This document shows positions 1 to 13,096 of a stretch of 64,000 nucleotides of DNA, one piece after another. Origin of the DNA: Stratiolaelaps scimitus (Eukaryota > Arthropoda > Arachnida > Mesostigmata > Laelapidae); NCBI GenBank assembly GCA_019614645.1, contig JABWDB010000049.1, forward strand, positions 992,001 to 1,056,000, read 5' to 3'. The position numbers and the translations under genes were made by a program. Numbering within the stretch: position 1 is the first letter of the stretch; every line of letters starts with the position of its first letter. Under the pieces are notes generated by a model. It made no database searches. It worked only from the letters and a program-made list of their open reading frames with translations, and was not told where the DNA came from.

Positions 1-230
1 TTGGCCACCATCGCCGAAACGTTGAAGAGAAAAATATTAAAAGAAAGAACGAAAAATGCGCCACAAGGCGTGAACGAGAAAGAAATTGTATGGTGACAGC
101 TATCGAGGACACCAGGGGAAGCTCAGATGGGTCCGAAGAAGATGACGGAAAACGCCCGCGGCATAAGCCTCGACCGGGCAGGCAGCAAGTCATCGTTCCG
201 CTCCATGCGAGCGCTCTAGTTTCTAGCCAG

Positions 231-390
231 TGCGGGATCCCGGCGGGAACGCGGTGACGCCATGGGCCGGGCTCAAACATCGGCGTCCTCCGTTCGGCCT
301 GTTGACGAGGGTTACGATGAGGCACAGATTGCGCAGGCTACGCTCGAGGTCTACCACAACGATCATATCAGCAAGACCCTCAACAAATGA
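231..390 (+). other. Weak candidate terminal exon
   Basis: After TTTCTAGCCAG the frame through ATG 262 to TGA 388-390 reads SSVRPVDEGYDEAQIAQATL, then EVYHNDHISKTLNK. Charge and residue mix are protein-like. The splice site has a poor pyrimidine tract, the frame is only 53 codons and a minus-strand frame overlaps it. It could be the end of a gene lying left of the window, or chance. Confidence 0.12.
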
Positions 391-2186
391 CTGGCAGAAA
401 CTTTCCTTCATCTATAACACCTAAGAGAAATATGGAATTTGTTGCTGCGGCAGATGAAGACGCTGCTCTGGACGGATTCCTCGGAGTCAGACGTCAACGT
501 AGGCGATGGGGCTTTCGAGACACCCTGTGTCGTGTGCGATTCTCACACCGCGAGTTTACCAAGTGGAGAGATAGCAGTGCCTTCTGATTTGCGGAATATG
601 ATCCATGTACATATTACTTTGTTGGATAATAATAGATTTCAGGGGCACGTTTAACAGGACAGACGAGTGTGCGTGACATAAAGAAAGGAGGACACATTCG
701 AAATTACCGATTCGATTTCGTTTATTGCTAGTTTTTATAGTTCGGATATCTATAAGAAATACACCGATATCGAGCGGTATGCCCAGTTGTGGTCAGTTGT
801 CGATCGTGGTCGCTATTTTTCTCACGAGCTAGTTAAGAAAAACCCTGCTTGACTTGCTCGGCCATGGAAACCGCGCTTGTCATGGACCAGTCAGCGAGGG
901 GGGCAGGGAGCAGCTTTTACGTGAAGCGCTGGCGTGTGAGAACGATTCAGTGGGAGAGCGCGCTCCTGCTGCGGCGTTGGTAGTTAAGGGCAAAGGACTC
1001 ATGCCTTCGGACCTGCTGCTGCTACCTAGTAGAAAATACGGCTGAATCCGATAGCAATAGTAGTCGCAGTAATCGACGGCCCATAGGTTATCATGTATAT
1101 AATGGCAGGCGTGTATCAAGGGAATAGGATAGGAAGAGGACACGGTATGTCTGGCTGGGCACTGTGAGGATAGGTCTGCTATGTGGTTGTCGTGTCCGTG
1201 GACTGGTGGTTCGCTTCGCTAAGCAACGCTAAGATTCGGTTGTGTCTGCTGGGTGTGGGTCGTTGGCCTGGGCTATCGGGTGGACGAATGAAGGTCAAGC
1301 GAATTCACCTAGGACGCTTTGGCGAAGCTTCCTCGAAGCCGGATCCTCCCTTCCGTCGATCCGGTCATTGTGTAGGCTTTGCTGCTGCTGCTCCGAGGCT
1401 TGCTGCCGGCGGCGTCGCACACCCGCCGCTTACACATACCACTGGCCGTCGCCTGGAAACGAATGGAAACGAAAAAACACATAAGATTTATGGTATCCTT
1501 CGATCAACAAATACTGCTGTTGCTATGTTCGGCCGACAGAAGGCCCAACGCTGCAGACGCCGTCATGGTCACTGGCGTCTCTGAGCCTTCGTATAGTGCT
1601 CAGGGCCCCCGCCCTATCTAAGGTGAACCCATCTGATTCGGTGAAAGCGTGTCCCGGTGGAAAAATGCGATTGGGATATTAAGGACGACAAGGTAGGTAA
1701 TAAGGGAAAATCTTCGATCGAAAAGAAGACCTTATGGTCTCAGACTCCCACAGCCCCAAGAGGTATAGTCAACACCAGGGGTAAAAAGTACAGAAAGAGT
1801 GAAAAAGAAGCAATTCTTTGCAACTTGTTTGCTTCTGCAAATGTTTTGTTATACACCTCAATGCTATGGTTTGAACTCAAACTAGAGCTCAGTATGAAAA
1901 ATATCTCCCTAGAATGGAGGAATATTGAGAGAGTCCGTGAGTGGGCGTCACGCCTTCGTCGTAAGCCCTCTGATTCTGGCTGTATAATTTGCTTAGCATC
2001 ACCTTACATTCTGACGAGCGCCTATCAAATGCAACCATTCCGGGCCAGAATAGCCTGCCATACTATTGTGCTACTTCTGCTAGCACGGTAGTAGATTCAC
2101 GCCGGAGTGAAGCATCAGACATTATGGTGAGAAGAGGTAAAGAGGATTAGAGATCACAGCAGCAACGTTTATGGACACACATACCG

Positions 2187-2211
2187 CGAGAGAGAGAGAG
2201 AGAGAGAGAGA
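2187..2211. repeat. (GA)n microsatellite
   Basis: About 12 GA units, followed by further purine-rich sequence. Confidence 0.95.
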
Positions 2212-2346
2212 CGGAGGTAGAGAGAAATATCTGAGAAGAACGTAAATGTGTGATCCCAAATAGAAGGCACAAAGAGAGACAGGGCTGTGCAGACAGTGAT
2301 CCGAAGTGCCACAAGCAACGAGGGAAAGGCTGATGCGTAGGAGCTC

Positions 2347-2353
2347 TATAAAA
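2347..2353 (+). promoter_or_regulatory. Possible TATA box
   Basis: TATAAAA preceded by GAGCTC and followed by about 200 nt of CAACAG- and CCGCCA-rich, ATG-poor sequence resembling a 5' leader. No clear initiator at the expected spacing and no downstream coding exon is identified, so this is only a candidate. Confidence 0.2.
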
Positions 2354-2639
2354 TACTAGTCATACACTCTGGCTCGGACTCCGACAATCCTTTCGTCTCC
2401 GGTCTCTGTTTGGCTACAGACCAAACTGAAAAGAGAAACCCTGCTATTGCAATCCGTCGGATCAACAGTGCACACTGATACGACTACAGCAACAGCACAC
2501 CCTACTACAACAACCGCCACAGCAAGCTTACCCCAGTCTGCAGCGCAACCAGTGCCGATCGTATGCGAGAGGGACTCATTGTAGCTACGACGGCGGGCTG
2601 CAGCGATCTACCACATATAATTAGCCGCGTCGGACGTTA

Positions 2640-4200
2640 GCGCGCAAATCACTAGGCTAATGCGAACAAGACCCAAGGGCGGCGGCAGAGGCTTACTTCG
2701 AAAGACCGGACGGGCTAGTCAAACAGCATTGTGAAAGGATCCTACCCAAGGTTCTGTGTGTGCAGTCTGCTGAATACGTTCGCTTCTCCGAAACCAACGC
2801 CAATCTTCTCTTTCTTTGTTGAGGGATAAAGGTGGATTATTTGAAACAGTGTCGGTCTGTCTGTGTCTTCGTGTGCTGTTGTAACAGCACACGCAGGTTA
2901 CAAGCACCCCCACCACCACCACCACCACCACTGCTAGCATTATTATAGCAACAAAAGCAGCAACAGCAGGGAGCACAGGCGTTGACCAGGACCGTCCTGG
3001 CTGACCTTGTCCGTGCATCCTGTCGTTCGGTTGTTCCTTCGTCAGTCGGTCAGTCAGCCAGCTGCGTGGCGTCGACCGTAGCGGCGGTTGGCGGGCCTGC
3101 AACAACGCTACAGCGTCGCACAGCGCAGTGACCGGAAACCAGCAGCCTCGGAAAGGGAAGGTCCTAACCCTAGCAGCGCTAGCCCTCGCTGTCCGTATCC
3201 TCCCGAAGCCCGAAGCCGAGATAGAATTTGGGGGCTACGTCGTTTCCGAGACGAAGCGCTCGGGACGGCGAATGGCCCGGGCCAAGGGAGAGGAGGCTGT
3301 GGGACAGCCTGCGGAATATCGCAGAATGGCGGCGCTGTTGCCGCCTCAGCTGCGCTGGGCCCATGTGGTTCCCCTTGGGGGCTGGCAACGAGGCGAACCA
3401 CCCGACACCGTTACCAGCGTTGTTGCCACTCCTGCAACCGACGATCGTCGGAGCGAGAGAGAGTGAGAGAGAGAAACCACAGACAACGGAGCGAGGTGGT
3501 GGCCATCTTCGACACCACGAAGAGGAGTAGGAGTGCTAGTGGTGGTGTTGGTGGGAGCACAGGGTGCAGGCAAAGGCACCACACCACTGCCGCCACCATG
3601 GGTCCGGAAAGAGGCCGTTCCGGCCCGACCCTCCTCGGCCCAGTCGGACACTCGTACGACGCATACTCATTTGGGTCTGCCGTTGGGTTAAGCTCGTCGG
3701 AACCGGCTTACGAAGAGAACAGCGAGGTGCGGGTGTGTGTGTGTGTGTGTGCATGAGCGTGTCTTCGGGGGCTTGCGCATCGTGCCGGCCAAATGGTGGG
3801 AGCTGGGCTAGCGGTGGCAATAGCCGTGCGAACAGAGGAGTAAAAATAGCAGGTTGCACAGCAATGTATCCCGCTAGCATGCTCAGTAAGCGTTTGCAAG
3901 CGGATGCTACGGCCACAGGCTGGCTGCCTGGGCGGCTCGCTCGCTTGCCTGCCTGCCTGCCTGCTTGCTGCAATCAGGAGATTCCAGACATCTGGACGGC
4001 CTGATTGGCGTCCAGTGTTGTTGCCTCGTATGGAGCGGCTGGATGGATGAACGGCGGCTGCGTGCAAGACACTGCGGTGTGTAGTCTGCACTCTCGGCTG
4101 GTAACGATTGTCGTGCCCGATTGTCGGTGCGTCGACATATCGAACAGCGAGCCACGCTACTGCTTACTTATTGCATAGTTTAGTTGAGATTGAGCTTCAG
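2640..4200. other. GC-rich, low-complexity island without a recognised gene
   Basis: Dense CAG/CCA/GGTGGT triplets, short GA runs at 3450-3473 and a (GT)n tract at 3732-3751. Frames are open on both strands at once; the longest (3088-3756, +) begins with TTG and has no Met for about 170 codons. This fits a CpG-rich regulatory or 5'-leader region better than coding sequence. Confidence 0.45.
3732..3751. repeat. (GT)n microsatellite
   Basis: About 10 GT units followed by GCATGAGC. Confidence 0.95.
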
Positions 4201-7200
4201 GGGGATGGAGCATTTTCTAAGGAAAACTCGATCAGCTGCCATCCAACAATAAGCGTAGCCGTTAAGAAAAGCATATAGATCACGAACGGCTGATTTAGTT
4301 CAACTTCGAGTCAGTCGATGTAATGCGCTAAGCGTTCCGAGCCATCTGAGTGGGGGAGGGCAGGCGGGTTTAGTGGGTTTGTGAGTCCCACACTAGCGCT
4401 GTTTTAAGATGAACCACTCAGTGCGCATGTGCATCAGGCATTCCCGTAATCTCCAAAAAATTCAACTCCGAGTCGAGAATACAGGGAAGGGCTTCTTGAA
4501 GAGGATGTCGCTCGCAGAAGACACTCAAAATTCTTGGTACTCTGAAGATTGCAGTTAAATATAAGTTCGTATAAGCCAACACATGTTAGATATATGTGCT
4601 CCTTTCATCTGCATGCAAACATGAAGTTATACATATTATATGATCGAAGGCTAAACATGAAAGGATTGTCGAACTGTTATATCTATACTGTCCTCTGGTA
4701 CCGGAGCTATACATGCTGATAGGAGCTCTGGCGGTGGTTGAGTAGCAGAAGTATTAGCAGAACACCAACGGTAGGCAGCCGTTCCACGGCCTGACAGTTG
4801 TTGCCTGTGAAACTACGGAAGTGACTCGTCGTTGGTCGCTTCTGCTTCGATTCCACCCCTAAGTCCGAAGTCGTTCGCGCAGGACACTCACCGGCCGTTG
4901 TCGGCTGGACTGGACACCCACTCAACTCAAGCCACCGTCCCGTCGTTGCCGTTCTCCAGACGCAGAGAGCGATGCGGACAGGCCCCACTAAAGATTGGAC
5001 ACCACGGAGGCATGACTTCCGGTGGAGTCGGATCCGACCGCTCGTTAATCGATCCTTCCTTACCATCTCTTTTCCTCTGCCTCCCTTTAGCTTACAGTTG
5101 GGAGTTCCCAGGAACGGCACACGGAGGACCGGCCCACGATGAAGCGGCTGCTGCACGGTTAACTGGCTGCTTTGACAACGAGTTTCGCCTTGCTGTGCCC
5201 AAAGTCAGTCCTTGGGCTCAGCCAGTTCGATGGGACCACCGCAGTCCGGATTGAAGAATCGCAACGCGTCTATCTCCCCGCGACACACCTACTGACTGGC
5301 TGCCAACGGCTGGCGAGAACGGGTGTCGAACGGCTCGAAAGGGCCAACCGCTTAGCTAATGGCATCACCCTCGACAGTGGCCGACCCGGCAGGGAAGCGA
5401 TGAAATGACGCTTGCGATTCGCGTTCGCTGTAGCGCAGTGCCAGCCTGGACTTGAAAGCAATGCTTTCCGCGACGACCTAACGCGACGAACCCAAGTTCG
5501 TCCCCGGCACATACGCACCCCTCCTATGGACATGGCGAATTGACTTGTCATTGTTATGTCACCCATTAGCTAACGGGAATTAGCTAAACGACGATGCAAT
5601 GACCTCGAAGTGTCTAACTATTGTTTGATCGTTTGACGCACGCAGATGGCGAGAGATCATGATTCACACAAAAACAGCGCAGTACAACAAGGTGATAATG
5701 GAGGATGACATATTAATTGATTCTCTGCTGGCTTCTACTGATTTCATCGAGGCGGTAACGGTCCCTCGGAGACAACGCGCCAGTGACAACGTCACCTCCT
5801 ACCATTGTGGCGTGACAGGATTATGATGCCGCGTACCGCTAAATAGTAAACAATCTTGGAAGGTTGACATAGCTAATTAAAATGAGCTCCCTAAAGTAGT
5901 GTTAAACAACGTGGCCTTCTTCATCCGGCGTTGTGAGTGCGCAAAGGTACTTGGTTTTCGTGGGCGCTTGCCCCACTGAGTGAGTATATTAGTCCTGAAG
6001 TTCAGTGTGCGTAAAATTGCACATATATATAAAAAAAAAGAACAGTAAGAACCAGCAGGGCAGGTACCAAGGAGTCTTAATGAAGCCTTTCAGTAATTTT
6101 CTATTTCGAATAAAGATAAGTTTTATTTGAAAGTTACAGGTGTATTTTTGTGTCTCTGACTTGAATTTTCGCCTTGTACAGTAGTACAATATTCCACTTG
6201 ACCTCGTACGAAGAGTGAAGGCCACGCGCTCCACCGTATTCTGGTTGATAATAATAATAATACAAATTTGCAAATAGCGCGTTACTCAAGTCAGCTTGTA
6301 GGGCCAATTAAGGAGTTTAAGTATTTTTTAGCATTTAGTGCTTAAGATGGATAAGCCACTGTGCTGTTTCCATAATGAAATCCTTAGTGAGATCCGCATT
6401 TGATAGGTAATTAGGGATTACTGTCTGCAAGCAACCAACGTCCTTACCCCCGATTATTGCTCTGACAGCGCAATAATCTTGCAGGGTATATAATTTGCGC
6501 TAATCATATGCTTGATCGTTGTAACTCTATATATGTGACCTATACCGACCATCGCATTGGTAGGGCCAATACTACCACCTTAAATGCGTGAGACATCGTC
6601 AATTGTGCATATGTAATGACTGTATATGGCATATCTTATGGTGCAGGCAAGATTATTATGCTTCACGGAACGTACAATTCCGTTTTCGGCTTTCTTCGTC
6701 TTGCAGCAAATATTGAAACAGCTTAGTTGGTCAGTCAATTAGATGATATTACTAAAACAATCTCATTGCAATTGCTTAGCATCCGGTGGACTTGATTTTG
6801 CATATACAATACACTAATAACTAGTGGATGACCAATAGAATGAGATTTCTTCTTATAATGAAATCTCATTAAATTGGCCGCCCGCAATATTAGTAGAAAA
6901 GCTAACAGCCTTCAAAGCACATCAGCCAAATAGTGTATTTGACCGTTACAACGCTACAGCTTCTTTGCACATATAGAAACACAATTCAAATATGTTATCT
7001 ATTGAAAAGAGGATGTAATACAAGTCGGCCTTGTGGTCCAGTTCAGAATAGCTGACGCTGCACGATATCGGCTAAGTGAAACTATCGCAATCAATTTGTC
7101 GTCTTTACTTCCCCCTTTTTTCCCAATCATAATAAATATGCTCGATGATTTACTTGCTTCACGTCTTTTGTGTGATTGGATAGCCTTCGATACACTAATA

Positions 7201-8790
7201 TAAAAACGTCGAAATAATAATAAACTCCGAAATCTGGTTACGGCCACCACAATAACAGGCAGTCGAGCGTGTGTCCTAGGTAGCAAGGGTGGGTTCGTTG
7301 GCCTGATTCGCTTTGGCCTGCGTCTGTGTTTCGTGTGTATGATATGGCTGCCGAAATATTGCATCGTTTGCTCCTGGCAGCACTCCAGAAAGACGGTGGC
7401 CTTCGGTCCTTCTCAAGCCATTTCCCCGCCCCATCTCACAACAACGGGCTTGTCGATCTACAGCGGGATCTCTGTCAAGTCGCAGCTTCCGATACTATAG
7501 ACCTTAGCTTTTTCCTTTTACCATATCTGCTTCCTTGGACCCTCGCTTATCGCCCACTTCTTTGATGTACACTTGGAGGGCTGTGTGTCGATTTATATTT
7601 CGGTTTCGTTTTGTTTCCTCCAAACCAGATTTAAGTACAGAATCAAGCTTCGGCTTTCTCTTGTATTATTCACGTTCTCCCATCATTCGTTGTATCTAAC
7701 TAGCTACAACAGCCCAAAGGAGGGATTCCTTATCTCTACGGCCTGCGTTCGATATAGCTCGGTGATGATGGCGGCCGAACGTAATGGCGAGGATTCCAGC
7801 GTTGAGATTTTGAGAAGCACGGGGTGAAGGGGCGTCTTTGCTGCGGAAGGCGACTCCGGAGTCGTCGAGAGGAGACGGGTCGTCAAAGAGACTTACCCTC
7901 TTAGGCCTCCGTCGCTTTAGGTTGGCCATCTCCACTTTCTTTGGTCCCGTAAAAAACCAATCCTAAAGCTGACTCAGGCAGTCGATCCAACTCCGCCCGT
8001 CGCCTCCGTCGCTAGCGATTTCTCTCTCTCCCTCCCACTCTCTATGTCCTTCGCTGCTGCTCATCTGCGTTGATCTCTGTGTCTCAAGATTGGGACGCGA
8101 GTTTTCGTTCAAGGTGAGTGGAACCGCTCGTCGCGGATTTCTTTTCGGCCCGTTTCTATCCCCGCCATCATCGTCATCATCATCATCGACTTTCATTTTT
8201 GTTCATCCAGCGGCAGCACCGCTTTACAGGTATAGTAGCAGCAGTTTAAGGAGCAGTGGTAAGGCCCAGCTCGGTTGAACGAACGAACGAAGGACGAAGG
8301 AAACGAACGAGTACTTAGTTGCAACTGCTGTTGCTGGTGCTGCTGGCACGGCTGGCGAGCGGGCAAAACGGCCGAAGCCGACTGATCCGACCGACCCACT
8401 CCCGCATCAGTTGCCATCGCACTCCCGCAGATGCCGCCCAACAGAGCACACCGTCCGAACGCTGTAAGCCTTTCGCCACAAATCAAACATTTCCCGAGAG
8501 AGCAAACGAACTCACATTAAATCATACGATGACGCGCGATATAGAGACAGGGTGAAGGACAGAGAGGGATGGAGGGAGGGTCTAGGGGGAGATGCCGAGA
8601 GAGCTAAAGGCCACTCGGGGCTGCGAGAAACTTATTATAGTTGTAGGATCGTAGAACGTTGAAGCAATAAACAACACTTGCGCTTTATCACGGCGGTGGC
8701 GAAGGAAAGAAATTTGCAGAAAAATGACGCTCGCCTTAAGCTGGAGAAAAATAGGTCGAGTCGTCCAAAGAAGCGACTCAAGGAACGTTT
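4200..8790. other. No recognised gene; AT-rich then mixed
   Basis: Contains a hairpin at 6832-6877 and a textbook splice donor AAG|GTGAGT at 8114 preceded by only a 9-codon frame, so at best a non-coding first exon. Short ATC/ATT triplet runs occur at about 6246-6260 and 8166-8190. Confidence 0.45.
6832..6877. repeat. Hairpin, 11-bp plus 5-bp stem
   Basis: AATGAGATTTC (6839-6849) pairs perfectly with 6860-6870. Beyond a 2-nt mismatch, CCAAT (6832-6836) pairs with ATTGG (6873-6877). Loop 10 nt. Confidence 0.9.
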
Positions 8791-8799
8791 GTATCGGAC

Positions 8800-9115
8800 A
8801 GACATACACGGCTTTTGGCATGAGCCACCCAGGGCATTTAGTGCGGCATGGCCTGGGTGGGTACTGAACTTCGAGGGCGGTTGAAACCACGAACAGCATT
8901 ATGACTTCCGTGATCGCAAGTTCGATTCCCACCGAAATCGTAGTTTGGCTAGGATATGGCTAACAGTGCCTAGGCGTCACGAAGGCCTGTCGGGAAATGG
9001 CTACATAAGTCCAGCAGGACCGACGTAATGATCAGTCCTTGAAGCAACCATGCTACACAGCGGTACAGAGGCCTTTCAGGTTTGGAGCGTCAGCTAATAA
9101 AAAGATGAAAAAGTA
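8800..9115 (+). mobile_element. Possible decayed tRNA-derived SINE
   Basis: A good B box (GTTCGATTCCC, 8920-8930) sits in a tRNA-like 3' half (GACTTCCGTGATCGCAAGTTC). A weak A-box-like TGGCCTGGGTGG lies about 70 nt upstream, further than in a normal tRNA. A non-tRNA body follows, ending in A-rich AATAAAAAGATGAAAAAG near 9098-9115. No clear target-site duplication and no second copy is seen. It could instead be a lone B-box-like match. Confidence 0.3.
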
Positions 9116-9446
9116 GTTGTAGATACTCAGCAGCGCTCATGTTGTTGCGAGGCAGGGGCTCACGCATGTGACATTAATGGCCTCATGAGGCAAGCGGTGG
9201 TAGCATATGGCGGCACACTGTTAGTGATACTCTTGCAACGCGGTAACCGAGTCACATACGGATCTATCAATCGAAGAGTTTATCGTGGCCCCCAATATTA
9301 TCGGCCATTTATCAATATTTATCCGGACACCCGGATTGCAAATCTACCAGTTTAACACCATTCATCATTGAACATACCACTATGATTCTGTCTAGCCGTT
9401 TATCAGTAGAAGGGTGACATTTTACTCCTCTACAAACCATTGATTT

Positions 9447-9471
9447 TCTCTCTTTCTCTCTCTCTCTCTCT
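9447..9471. repeat. (CT)n microsatellite
   Basis: Imperfect CT run of about 25 bp. Confidence 0.9.
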
Positions 9472-12400
9472 GATTATCATGGTCGCCGTCTTGTATCTCA
9501 CTGCAGCCGAGATACAGCCGAATCACCATCGTCTTCGTTGGATATTCCACACCGTACCCAGAACGGCTGCATCACAGCCCAACTGGGGGCGTTTCCCTCT
9601 GCCATATTAGCGGCAGAGCCCGATAAGAAGAAAGCAGCGTCGGTGGCGTCAGTTGTTTTGCCGCGTGAAACACAAGCAAAGGGGTTCGGTGTGCGGCTGT
9701 ATAAGCAGAGGATAAGATATCTGAGCGACAGTGGCCGCCGCGACCGCTGCCGGCGTCGTCATGTTTCTACGACGATGACTGCTGATGGCGCCAGCACCGT
9801 TCATTCATTCGTCCGTTCGTCGGAGTGCGCGCCGACTTCGGCATTTGCATGCGTGATTGCTTCGTTAGGGGTTGCCCAAGCCGACGGCGCATTATTGAAG
9901 TTGCGACTTACGCACAAATCACGACCGGGTCGGCTTGCCTCAACTCAGGCCATCCGCATGTCTTCCACAGCGGTCCTCCGTCCCATCGACTAACATTCAT
10001 CTCCGTCCATCCATGTATCGAGTCACGCTCACCCGGTTGTTTGCTGCTGGCTGCTGATGTATTCATATACGCATTGGGTAATAGGTCAGGCAATGGCGCT
10101 TGCATCAAGCGTAATTGGAACTCGCTGCTGAAAATCAGTTGCGTGATTACTTAGCCAAAAGCCAAAGCCCCCTCCCCCTACCCCCTTTTCCCGGTTCCAT
10201 TCTTTGTTGACCATGTTTGTATTTTGCGACACGAATCGCCTGAGGGATTTTTGATGTCTGCTAGCACGTTGCGTGCGGTAAATACGATCATTTCGCTATA
10301 CAATTGTTCAGTGACTTTGCTAGAAAACACAAAAACAACACACTGCAAAAACGTCATTGTTCATTGGCATTCAGTAAGACTGGCGTAACCAAGCTTGGTG
10401 CTCCGTTTTGGTCTCCGATTAACGATCTTGTGTTTGGCTGGCCGACCGAACACCCACCCGACTACCGAGCCGCCAGCTGACGCCGTAGCAGTGGCATCTC
10501 TCCCTGTAGAGCGCAACCTCCCGTCCTTGCGAGGAAGCAGCCCAAAGCCTACACGCCTAAGTGGCACTATGGTCGAGTCCTTATCAAGGGGAGAACGGAC
10601 AGTGTTAGTGTTATTAGAAGCAGATAACACAATCGGCCGAAAGTACAACATGAAGCTCCTTGCTGCTACTCACTACGGGCAACGAACAATACTGCTTCTG
10701 CTGGAGCTCCCGCCGGCCATCGCCATCCTACTGCTGCGTTGGGTTGCACTCACTCTCGCGTTCACTTTCCCTAGTAGCATCGGGTTCGGCGTTACGTCTC
10801 GTCCCGGCTATGAGTAAACAAAGCGTAATACCGGCAGCGCCGCCGCCACGCGCGCGTGCCCAGAGAGCGAGAGAAGCGCAAAGGCGGCAAACGTGTCAGC
10901 CTTCGGGGACGTTAATCTCATGAGGCCGAAAGAGCGGATGCCAGCCCGGCGGGCGAGCACACGTCCACGCGCCCCCCCGACCGCCAGTGGCCCCGTCCTC
11001 TCTCTCCCGTTCTATCTATCTCTAACTCTCAGCAGTGTAAAAGCCAGCATTGGCCTTAACAGGGCCAGGCCCAAACTGGAAGGACTGCATCGAAACGACA
11101 GGCCGCTGGCTGATCGACGCCGAGCGACGAAACCAGTGAGCGGATCGGCGAACAAACGAACGGATCAGATATACTGCATATGGTGAGACGCGAAGACGCA
11201 GATTCATATGGATGACTGTAGAAAGAATGTACACGGTATTTATATCGGTATATCGGAAGCAGCAAAACTCAATAAATGTCCGCATGTCAAGCCGTTGGTT
11301 CTGTCACTTTGCCTTTGTGCCGCAAAACGTCTTTTAGCGTTGTATAGACCGCAGTCGTGGCGGTGGTCATTCTCGCTCTCTGTCTCCGCCGTCAGCCCAA
11401 GGGGATTCTCTTCCAACCTCCCTCTGCGTCGGCTTCGCCTGCCTGCGCCGGTTCCGCTGTTTCTTGCGGCCGTTAATTCAGCTCTTTCTCCTACTTTCAA
11501 CTTTTAGTCAGCTGCTCCGCCCCGTCTTACCATGTAAGCATTGTCCCATTTTACCCATGCGTACGTGTGGATGTCCGTTTGCGACCTCCTCTGGGAGGTC
11601 TCTCAGGTCGTCGCGATGACGAGAAGGCTTGCCCCTCTATAACGCACAAGGTTCGGCGACGACCTCCAGAAGAGTGTCCTTTGAAAGGAGCGACCCATTG
11701 TTTGGCTGAGCACCACGGCCAGTGGCAATGTATACCTATATTACACACACCACACACACACAAACATGCACCCGCTCACCAAAAGGAGCGTGAGAGAGAG
11801 CGAGGTGAGCTAAGATTTGAAGGGAGGGGTTACCGTGATTTTCCCTATCTGACCTGCTCTGCTATTTCGTTAACGCCTCCACCGAGAGTCAGCACTGGTT
11901 CTACCTCTACGTAGCACCACTGCGAGGGACATAGACTCCTGTCGGAGGAAGGGCTATTCGAGAGAGTTGCCAAACACATGATGATCCGTGGCTTCACTAC
12001 GACAGCGGTCGACGCGGTCGCTAGCAGGTGGCTGGTAGGGAGGTCAGGGGTACCTAGGTGTCAGAGTGTCTGAGTAAAGCGGGCGTGATTAGGTATGGCT
12101 GCTCGCCTCATTGAACGTCTCCAATGACACAGAGGGAACCATAATACCACCACCTGGGCCACCTCTTCTTCGCGCCTCGCAAAGGCGTGAGGCCAAGTCC
12201 GCCAGGATAGGGCTCGGCGGGGCTGGATAGGTTCTGTTCAATGCTTCCCTACCTATCAGCACAGCCGACGCTCGACAATCGATGATCCAAGGCTATCCAC
12301 CTCCGACCGACAGAGAGAGAACCATCAGAGTGACGAGACTGCAGAGGACTCCACAGGTGTCTGCCTTGTCCCGTTCGTTGTACCCTGATTACCGCCGATC

Positions 12401-13059
12401 GTCAGCACTACCATCATCGCCAGCGGTATCACCGACATGGAGAGCTCAACGGCCTATCAGATAGCGTAAAAGGCGCTCGGAAATCTCCAGCTCGGATGCT
12501 TCCAGACCCCCTAACACGTTCATCGTCGTCGTCGTCGTCATCATCTTGTATCCCATTCACTTCGAAACCGCCCAGCGCCAGCGCCCTTCAGTGCCAAGGC
12601 TAATAGAATTATGCTTTTTACATAATTATGCTTCGAGAACGTATCTGCTTCCAGCAAACGTCCGGATCACTGCCGCTATACGCTATCTGCTGTCCACTTT
12701 GCTCTTGGCATTTCCGCCGACTGAACATCAGTCATCGAGGTAAATGGCAGATTGTGGAAAACACAGCGATGGGTACTGGCAGGTTCGCTCTTTGACATTG
12801 AACCTTGAATCTTCTTCGTGGCTCTCCGTTCTTATATAGAGCGTAAGTTAAGAAGTGAAATATGATTCTTCATTTACCAATGTAATATTTTGAGGACTCT
12901 TCATCTGACAAATAGTGTAATTCGCATATAAGTAAATGTTAATATAGAGATCTTTCGCACCAAGGTGTAACTTGACCGGGGTTTATGCCACAACGGAACG
13001 AATTTTTTCTTTGTGCTTCTCCGGTAGGATAAAAGACACCCTGATGACCCACCAGAAAT

Positions 13060-13065
<6 letters not shown>

Positions 13066-13093
<28 letters not shown>
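13066..13093. repeat. (TA)n microsatellite
   Basis: About 14 TA units; flanks show no inverted repeat. Confidence 0.95.

Positions 13094-13096
<3 letters not shown>

Larger units (their letters stand above)
1..2340. other. No recognised gene
   Basis: Mixed composition; apart from the weak exon candidate at 231-390 there is no supported coding sequence. The longest frame (1657-2091) starts at GTG, has no ATG until late and shows no known motif. Confidence 0.5.

Noticed and set aside
1657..2091. 144-codon plus-strand frame
   Set aside because: Begins at GTG in a eukaryotic context; no motif and no clear exon signals.
3088..3756. 222-codon open frame on the plus strand
   Set aside because: Starts at TTG with no Met for about 170 codons, overlaps several open frames on both strands in GC-rich low-complexity DNA, and ends in a (GT)n tract.
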